Positions 57,953 through 64,000 of a stretch of 64,000 nt of DNA are shown here, piece by piece. The position numbers and the translations under genes were made by a program. The stretch comes from Cercis canadensis (Eukaryota; Streptophyta; Magnoliopsida; Fabales; Fabaceae). The first letter of the stretch is position 1. Each line of letters begins with the position of its first letter. The stretch lies in contig QAOA01001003.1 in NCBI GenBank assembly GCA_003255065.1, positions 321,756-385,755 on the forward strand. The letters are read 5' to 3'. Under the pieces are notes generated by a model. That model ran no database searches. It saw only the letters and a program-made list of their open reading frames with translations, and was not told where the DNA came from.

Positions 57953-59825
57953 TTGGTTGAGGTCTTTCTTTGGAGTTGGTTTGTGCATTTGCTCGTGTTC
58001 ATGGTTTTCCTGCTCGACTATTTTCGTTCAAGTATTGCTTTTGGGATTGGTTATGGTCGGGTAAAAAGGGGTTTGGAGGAATTTAGGTCTTGGGCTTTAG
58101 CTCGAGGTGATCGAACTTCTATGGTTTCCCCTACAGATAGAGATGAGTTCATCCTTCGAGAATGATGATTCTAGTCAATCCTCAAGTCAGTCTACTGAGT
58201 CAAGGGATAAGGTTTCAATGGCGAGCACTTCCTTCCTTTTGTTTGTACATGAGAGCGTGAGGTCGGTTCCTTCAACAATCCGATCTAGTTATATTAAGCA
58301 GAGGAAGGGTAATTATGAGAGCATTAATTGGGATTATCACAAATTTGATCTTCAAGCTTGTCCTCGGAGCTCGCCTGTATGTGAGGATTGCCCAAATAAT
58401 GATTTTTTTTTTTTACTTTTAGTATTGCTTATATAGAGATGGCTGAGGCTGAGCTCCCTCTCATAGATTTTGAGATGGATTTCTTCCGAGTTATAAACGC
58501 CGCACCCACACAACTTCATAGCAATTTATGGGGTTTTCTCCCAGCTTTTCAAGTTATGTGTAGTTTATTAAGAGTGGATGCTCGGGTTGATATATTTTTT
58601 ACTTATTTACTTTGAAATATGTGAGGGAGTCCAAGCAGGAGTTTATGTACATAGCTGATCGACATCGGTTATCCTTGATGAAGCTCGTTGAGGAATCGGC
58701 AAAAGGGTGGAAGGACCAATTTTTCTGAGTAATCGTATCGATTTGGGATGGAGTGTCCAGGCCGAAAAAGCTTTCTTCTTGCACGAGAATGGGAGTCCTC
58801 ATTTTCCCCTGCGATGGAACTAGTATATTAACAAGATGCGAGCTCGGGCATTGGGCGAGTATGACAAGTAAGCTCATCGTATCATAGGGATTATTTTCGA
58901 GTAATCGTACTGGTCTGGGTTAATCAGGCTGAAAGCTAAAGATTTGATTAGTCGGTATTTATTATTTTCTTTTTGTAAGATTTTACCAAGGTTACTAACT
59001 GATCTCATTTTGTTTTGCATAGGAAAAGATCACAAGAGAAGAAATGGTTTGTCTTTCAAAATTGGCTAAGATCGTAGCTCAAAAGGGGAGTGAGCCATCC
59101 ATAGGCACTGTTGTTGAGCCTATTAGGATCATTCCTGCGGAGAAACGCTAATTTGAAGCTCGTGCTGAAGCTCTCTCTACCACTTCCAGAGGGAAAGAGA
59201 AAATGAGTTCAAAGAGAGAGAAAATTTCTTCGAGCTCCCATTTACCTAGGTCAGAACTCTCCTTGAGTTGTACCTGCAGTGACCCTAACTCGGAGGTTAG
59301 GTACTTTAAACTCTTTTCTGCTCTTGTGGTGAGGGATGAGGGGAATCACTCTAGTGTCTCTTTTTGGAACGCACAGTTCCTGATCAACTAACGGCTAGAC
59401 TCGGTGATCTCCCCTGTGGATAAGGAAAAGGTTTCTGGCACCTCAACCTCCCTGCTGACCAAGTACATGGTGTCCAACATAGCTCGGAGCATGGTGGTGA
59501 TCCGAGAAGTGCAAGACTAGCATTGAAAATGGAGCAGGTTGCAAAAAAGCTTCAAGAGGATAAGGAGTATGCCCGAGCTCAAAAGGAGTCTGCTAATGAT
59601 GCTTTCAGTAGAGCTCGGGCTGAGATCAAAGAGCTCAGGGGTCGAGCAGAGAGGTTGGAAGACCAATTGGTGTGCGAGAGGGAAAGCCCACAAGTGACTA
59701 TCCGAGATGGCCAACTAGTGGAGGTGGATGAGGAAGACAAAGAGGACAACCCCGAGCTCTGGGTTAAAGAGTTCGGCTATGATGTGGATTCTTCTTCTGA
59801 TGGTGAGGGCGATGAGGTTTGCTGA
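57953..59825 (+). pseudogene. Antisense ORF of the Tat-like element ('putative gypsy type transposon' domain), broken
   Basis: The frame from ATG 58142 encodes a Ser/Gln-rich start, then LLFVHESVRSVPSTIRSSY. After a run of T it restarts near 58439 with AELPLIDFEMDFFRVINAAP, TQLHSNLWGFLPAFQVMC and further motifs of the Transposase_28 ('putative gypsy type transposon') domain. Stops fall near 58612, 58727 and elsewhere. The last part (59523-59825) is an open 100-residue coiled-coil segment rich in Glu, Lys and Arg with a very acidic tail. Leading introns are likely but not resolved. The function of these ORFs is unknown; they have no reverse transcriptase or transposase motifs despite the domain name. 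Confidence 0.6.
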
Positions 59826-60018
59826 GCTAGTGGTGGTACTGAGGAGTAACTTTGTGGTTTTGTAATTTGTAATTTACTTTTCCTTCTTGTACTCGGTACT
59901 TTTAATGGATGATATTTTTGCTTCTATCTTGGTTGTTTTGCTTTTGATCTACACCTTTTAGTTTAGTTTTTTCAATTTGGTCAACTATAACTTAAGGCTT
60001 TAGCTCCGTTAGAAGTAA
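59826..60018. other. Spacer between antisense ORF and minisatellite
   Basis: T-rich, non-coding. Confidence 0.5.
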
Positions 60019-60330
60019 CTTGAAATGTAACCAAAGACTTTAATTTGGTTATGTGGATTTGGGGATCTAATCAAATATTTTAGCTCAGTATTGGAATTTA
60101 ACTTGGAGATGTAACCAAACACTTTAGCTCGGTTAGTTGAATTTAATTTTAAAATATAACCAGAGACTTTAGCTCGATTATTTGAATTTAACTTTGAACA
60201 TAATCAGAGACTTTAGCTCGGTATTGGAATTTAACTTTGAATATATCTAGAGACTTTAGCTCAGTTATTTGAATTTAACTTTGAAATATAACTAGAGACT
60301 TCAGCTTGATTGTTTGAATTTTGTTTAGCT
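60019..60330. repeat. Minisatellite, ~55-bp unit, about six copies
   Basis: Units share AGACTTTAGCTCGGTTATT, GAATTTAACTTTGAA and ATATAACCAGAGACTTTAGC. Copies vary in length and sequence. Confidence 0.8.
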
Positions 60331-60342
60331 ATTGATTCGAAA

Positions 60343-60796
60343 GACATTGGTTCTTTTGGGGGTATTGTCCCTTGATTTAGTTTGGTATTTACCAGCTTGA
60401 AGGACATTGGTCCTTTTGAGGGCATTACCCCTTGATTCAGCTCAATTTTTTACTGACTTGATAGACATTGGTCCTTTTGAGGGCATTGGCCCTTGATTCA
60501 GCTTAGTTTTTTACCTGTCTGATGGACATTGGTCCTTTGAGGGCATTGGCCCTTGATTTAGCTTAGTTTTTTACCGGCTTGAATGACATTGGTCCTTTGA
60601 GGCCATTGACCCTTGATTCAGCTTAATTTTTACAATCTTGAAGGATATTGGTCCTTTTGAGGGCATTAGCCCTTGATTCAACTTGGTATTTATTAGCTTA
60701 AAGGACATTGGTCCTTTTGAAGGCATTGGCTCTTGATTCAACTCGGTTTTCTACCGACTTGAAGGACATTGGTCCTTTGAGGGCATTGGCCCTTGA
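60343..60796. repeat. Minisatellite, ~61-bp unit, eight copies
   Basis: Units begin GACATTGGTCCTTTTGAGG at 60343, 60403, 60464, 60525, 60585, 60644, 60704 and 60765. Each continues GCATTGGCCCTTGATTCAGC and a T-rich part. Unit length is 59-61 bases. Confidence 0.92.
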
Positions 60797-60869
60797 TGGT
60801 TCCAATCATTAGTCTTGAGTTTCAAAATTTGCTTCAGTAGGATTCATAGATTCTGAGGTTTGTTACATT

Positions 60870-60994
60870 CTAGGTCCTAGGGACTTGGTTTTCTTCCATG
60901 GTTACAAGTTTGTAAGCTCCATTTCCCAGTATTTCTTGAACTCGGTATGGGCCCTCCCAATTTGGTGCTAGCTTCCTTTCATTCTAGGTCCCCT
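60870..60994 (-). pseudogene. C-terminal end of a gypsy pol (integrase tail)
   Basis: The minus strand from 60994 encodes NERKLAPNWEGPYRVQEILG and GAYKLVTMEENQVPRT, then a stop at 60870-60872. This is the conserved end of the Ty3/gypsy integrase in plant elements. It is cut off at 60994 by an inserted copia LTR. It fixes the orientation of the surrounding remnant as minus. Confidence 0.85.
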
Positions 60995-61408
60995 TGTTGG
61001 AATTCTCTTGAAGGTTTGCGGATATACTCCTACAAGGGGTGAATAGAAGTTTTCAAAATTTAAAAAGTAAATCAGTTCTCAAACACAGATTTGTTCAAAA
61101 TTCAGTTCATCTTAAGAACTAGTTCTTGAACATAAGAACTAGTTCTTTGATAGAATTGAAGAGAAAATCAGAACTGGCTAAATCAAATGAGAGCAGGATA
61201 ACAACAACTCAGAATATCATACTCAAGCAATAGATGCACATATAAAACTCATAAATGCAAATAACTTAGAATTAAATAGATGAAAGAAGAAAAGAGATTA
61301 ACAAGAGATTTTTATAGTGATTCGGCTAACATTGCTTACATTCATTTCTTCCAAATGTTTGGGGTCCTACTTTAATTTGAGTTTAGTTGTCCAAGCTTTA
61401 CATCCATG
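60995..61408 (-). repeat. Sirevirus-like LTR fragment, reverse orientation
   Basis: On the minus strand the end reads CTATTCACCCCTTGTAGGAG and then TTCCAACA. This parallels the end of the LTR at 1-289 (CCTATTCACCCCCCTCTAGG). AGAACTAGTTCTT motifs recur at 61135-61155. The fragment starts abruptly in gypsy pol and ends abruptly at the CACTA terminus at 61409. Confidence 0.72.
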
Positions 61409-61660
61409 CACAACAAGAAAATTACCATTTTCTCACAGAAAAATCCGTGAGAAACGCATTTTTAACGGAATTTGGAGTGCGAGAAAAACTTATGTGACAA
61501 AAGCCTTTTCTCACAGACAAATTGATCCGTGAGAAATTTCTCACGAAGTTTCTCACAGATAAATATTTGTTCCGTGTGAGAATATCTCACTTGAAAGTCA
61601 TTGATTTTCTCACAGACAGTTAACCGTGAGAAAATCTATGAGAAAATCCTTTCTAAATTA
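61409..61660. repeat. CACTA terminus and subterminal repeats
   Basis: About eight copies of TTTCTCACAGA or its complement (CCGTGAGAAA) occur in both orientations within 250 bases next to the TIR. They are the likely protein-binding sites of the element. Confidence 0.8.
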
Positions 61661-61899
61661 TTTTTTTTATTTGTGGATTTTTTTCTCAAATAACTAGTTA
61701 TTTTTTCTAAACATTTAATCAAATTAATAAATAAAATTAAATGAAATATAACTAAATTTTATTAATAAAAAATGTTATACAATAAAAAAAAATACAACAT
61801 AAGTCAGCTGAGCACTAGTCCTCATCATCTGTCCTTCAATCGTTAGCTATGTCATTCTCAGCGGCAGGCTGTAGGGTCGAACCAGATCTTGGATGTTGC

Positions 61900-63391
61900 T
61901 GCTGCTAGTATAACTATCCTAGTATAGAGGCCAGTGGCTCGGGTGAAATGTCGTTCGCATCCAGTGCCTAGGCCACTGGGCGGAGGCGAGCCGTATCTTG
62001 CTGCAAGCTCGCCATCTGGGATAAGACTTCAGACAAGATCGGATCCAGCTACTGGGAGGGTTGGGTAGGCTGTGAGTTAGTGGAGTCCAAAACTCCAGCC
62101 TTGGAGCCCATGCTGTAAACCCGGCCCTTCTTATTCTTCTCGCCGATGACATTAAGCCATAGCCCGGTGTTGTCGACAGAAGAAAAAGAAGACCCGGCTA
62201 GGCTCTCGGACCGATGTCTCTCAAACTCAGTCTGCATAAATAACACCATTAGGTTAGTATTAGAATTAATACATGTAATTACTCACATAAATACTTAAGG
62301 ATGAATTTAATACTTACATAGGTAGACTCTGCCCGTTGATGTACCCAACCTTTACTAGAGAAGTGTTGGAGGTGACGAAAAACCTCCGGAGCATTGGGCT
62401 CTCTGCCCAACTCCTTCGTCTACAAAAAACATAAAATGTTAGTAAACATAAATTGACATATAGCAAAAAAGTAATGTTATTAAATAAAAACTTACCAGCC
62501 TTTGTTTGTGCTTGGAGACAATGATAGAGCCACCTCTGTGGAATGTCTGCCCCTAATCTAAGGAATGGTTCTTCTTGTTCCTCTCAGAGATGACCATATA
62601 CTCCTAAGAGGCCCATACTGCTCTGAGGGACTCAAGTACTACATCAGACAACCAATTGCCCTTGCTCTTCCCGATCTTGATGTCTCAAAAAGTGACGCGA
62701 AAGTTGTCTAAGCACTTAGAGAGTTAGACCTTACGAATCTGGCTTTAGTACTGGGGCTCCCAGACACATCTCTGCAATAGAAAACAGAATGTCAAATTTA
62801 GTAAACATGTATACTAAATATTTTAGTAAATAAAATAAAATTAATTATTTCTTACCTTAAGCTCTGTCCACCAGAGTTCCTTCATCTTATCAGAAACTGA
62901 GGTAAAGTCTGGTCAAGGCTACTCGTACTTCGACTTGTAGACAGTTGAAAGTATGTTCATGGGCTCCTTGGAAGGGGAAAAGCTATAAAAAAAAAAAAAA
63001 ATTGATTGTTCATTAATAGAAATAACTAATAGTAAAGTAATAAAAAAAATTTAAAATAAGTATTAGAATTAACTTACTCCCTCTTCTCCTGTGGCACAAT
63101 AAATAGCCGACCATTAGACAGTCGGGAGCCTGGTCGTGGTTGTGGAGAGTCTAAAATGGACAGACTCGCATGAGACAACCCCACGATGGTAGATGATGCT
63201 GAGCCTGGGGTCGTGGCTCCTGAGCACCCCTCTCCCGTCATAGTTGGTGATGAGGTGCATGCCAACCCTATGGTCGGCATGAACATAGACAAGGCCGGCT
63301 AAGTTTGAGAAGGCCGAGCAACATCCTTGCCTCTGTCCCTCCTAGATGGCGGCCCAACTGTGGGAGATAACTGTCTCGGGTGGTCTGACAT
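61900..63391 (-). pseudogene. En/Spm-type (Ptta, Transposase_24) transposase gene, broken
   Basis: From ATG 63391 the minus strand reads through a Pro/Ser-rich first exon ending at a donor (GTAAGT) at 63078. Later exon-like blocks encode DFTSVSDKMKELWWTELK (about 62860-62980), IGKSKGNWLSDVV and GGSIIVSKHKQRL (62495-62773), KELGREPNAPEVFRHLQHFS with GWVHQRAESTY (62318-62418), and TEFERHRSES, NTGLWLNVIGEKNKKGRVYS and MGSKAGVL (62232-61920). This order matches the plant transposase Ptta/En/Spm family (TNPA-like DNA-binding proteins of CACTA elements). In-frame stops occur in several blocks. No TNP2 catalytic gene is in the window part of this element. Confidence 0.82.
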
Positions 63392-63454
63392 CTATCGTAC
63401 AATTTAAATAAAACCAATGAAAATGTTAGAACAATAAAAGAAGTCTTAAAGTGA

Positions 63455-63790
63455 ACCCCAACCCCCAAATCCTAACCCCTTTAACCCCAAACTCTTAAAT
63501 CTCTATCCCTTAAACCATAACCTTAGCCCCTAAACCTAAACGTTAAACCCCATAAATCCTAAACCCTAAACCTTAACCCTAACTTGAAACCCTAACCTTA
63601 GACCCCCTAAACCTTAAAATTAAATTTTAAACCTTAACCCTAACCCTTGACCCCTTAAATTCTAAACCTTAACCCTAGACCCCATAAACCCTAAATCCTT
63701 TTTCTAAACCCTAAATTATCATAACCCAAACTTCAAATTCTAACTCTAAACATTAAATTCCTAAGCCCTTAAACCTTAAACCAAAAATTT
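63455..63790. repeat. Degenerate telomere-like (CCCTAAA) repeat tract
   Basis: About 330 bases are made of variants of CCCTAAA/CCTTAACC, including exact CCCTAAACC and AACCCTAAAC words. Many single-base changes and length shifts occur. It sits just upstream of the CACTA transposase start. It is interstitial and degenerate, not a chromosome end. Confidence 0.85.
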
Positions 63791-64000
63791 GGCAGAGTCT
63801 CCCTTAAAACTTGAACAGTCCAAGAATTAAAAATTCCACACAATTACACATGAACTCAATCACAACAAAACCATTCATTCCATAACTTAAAATTAACTAC
63901 AAGTATAAGTAAAAATTACATAACAATAGGCATGATTCCCAAACTATGATGAAATAAATTAAACAAAATGGTGTTGGCATGTGATGTGTAAGAGTAACAT
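63791..64000. other. CACTA interior at the window edge, nothing recognised
   Basis: AT-rich sequence, no coding frame or repeat identified. Confidence 0.4.

Larger units (their letters stand above)
57371..60994 (-). mobile_element. Remnant of a Tat-like gypsy retrotransposon, reverse orientation
   Basis: The end of a gypsy pol lies on the minus strand at 60870-60994. Downstream of it in element orientation come two minisatellites and then a long ORF region on the opposite (plus) strand. Tat-lineage elements (Retand, Grande and relatives) are known for an antisense ORF between pol and the 3' LTR and for tandem repeats there. The ORF type also fits. LTR boundaries are not clear; the left part around 57100-57900 contains a promoter-like CCATAAATAGG (near 57877) that would drive the antisense ORF. 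Confidence 0.6.
61409..64000 (-). mobile_element. Second CACTA-family element, runs off the right edge
   Basis: It opens CACAACAAGAAAA, one base off the CACTACAAGAAAA terminus. Repeated TTTTCTCACAGA and CCGTGAGAAAA subterminal units follow to about 61650. They differ from the ATTCCAACAG units of the element at 12236-36818, so this is another family. An En/Spm-type transposase gene lies inside on the minus strand, reading toward this end. The other terminus is beyond the window. Confidence 0.8.

Noticed and set aside
47066-63790. A functional link between CTC1 and the telomere-like repeats 8 kb away
   Set aside because: The repeats are degenerate and lie inside a separate CACTA element; proximity is most likely chance.
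1-64000. tRNA, rRNA or other canonical RNA genes
   Set aside because: Only SINE-borne, degenerate pol III boxes were seen; no cloverleaf-forming tRNA gene or rRNA segment was recognised.

Overview
The window is nuclear DNA of a flowering plant, almost certainly a dicot. It has AT-rich intergenic DNA, GT-AG introns, plant-specific transposon lineages (Sirevirus, Athila, Tat, CACTA, PIF/Harbinger) and one plant host gene. I cannot name the species. Only one protein-coding gene looks intact: CTC1, the large subunit of the telomere-capping CST complex, on the minus strand at 47066-55354 in 16 exons. Nearly everything else is transposable elements, gene fragments and decayed pseudogenes.

Layout. 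1-8798: a copia retrotransposon of Sirevirus type, cut by the left window edge, with gag, pol, an extra 3' ORF, a PPT and a complete 3' LTR. 8854-9146: an antisense tRNA-derived SINE with target-site duplications. 9499-11820: two copies of a ~355-bp repeat, one split by a gypsy-type solo LTR with its TSD. 12236-36818: a region bounded by CACTA termini and holding a defective, reverse-oriented TNP2 gene, fragments of an aspartic protease gene, a short-chain dehydrogenase gene and a gypsy gag, and a PIF/Harbinger transposon. That transposon is itself split by a 10.8-kb Athila element (19191-29971, TSD CTTAT), which carries a foldback Mutator-type MITE. A 1.16-kb hAT-like element also lies in the CACTA region.

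36819-47065: a plus-strand CACTA C-terminal fragment, a NudC-like gene fragment, a 351-bp solo LTR, a decayed PHT4-type anion transporter 3' end, then AT-rich DNA. 47066-55600: CTC1 with a 255-bp solo LTR in intron 9 and E2F and site-II motifs just upstream of its start. 57099-60994: remains of a reverse-oriented Tat-like gypsy element, with the pol end on the minus strand, two minisatellites and an antisense ORF on the plus strand. 60995-61408: a reverse-oriented Sirevirus-like LTR end inserted in that pol. 61409-64000: a second CACTA family with an En/Spm-type transposase gene and degenerate telomere-like repeats, running off the right edge.

Four single-N positions (10886, 16972, 36639, 44896) are each flanked by a near-identical direct repeat on both sides. 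They look like unmerged contig overlaps rather than biological duplications and should be collapsed before interpreting local structure.

I found no clearly new biological system. The most unusual things are the depth of nesting, the host-gene fragments inside the CACTA region, and the antisense ORF plus minisatellites of the Tat-like remnant.
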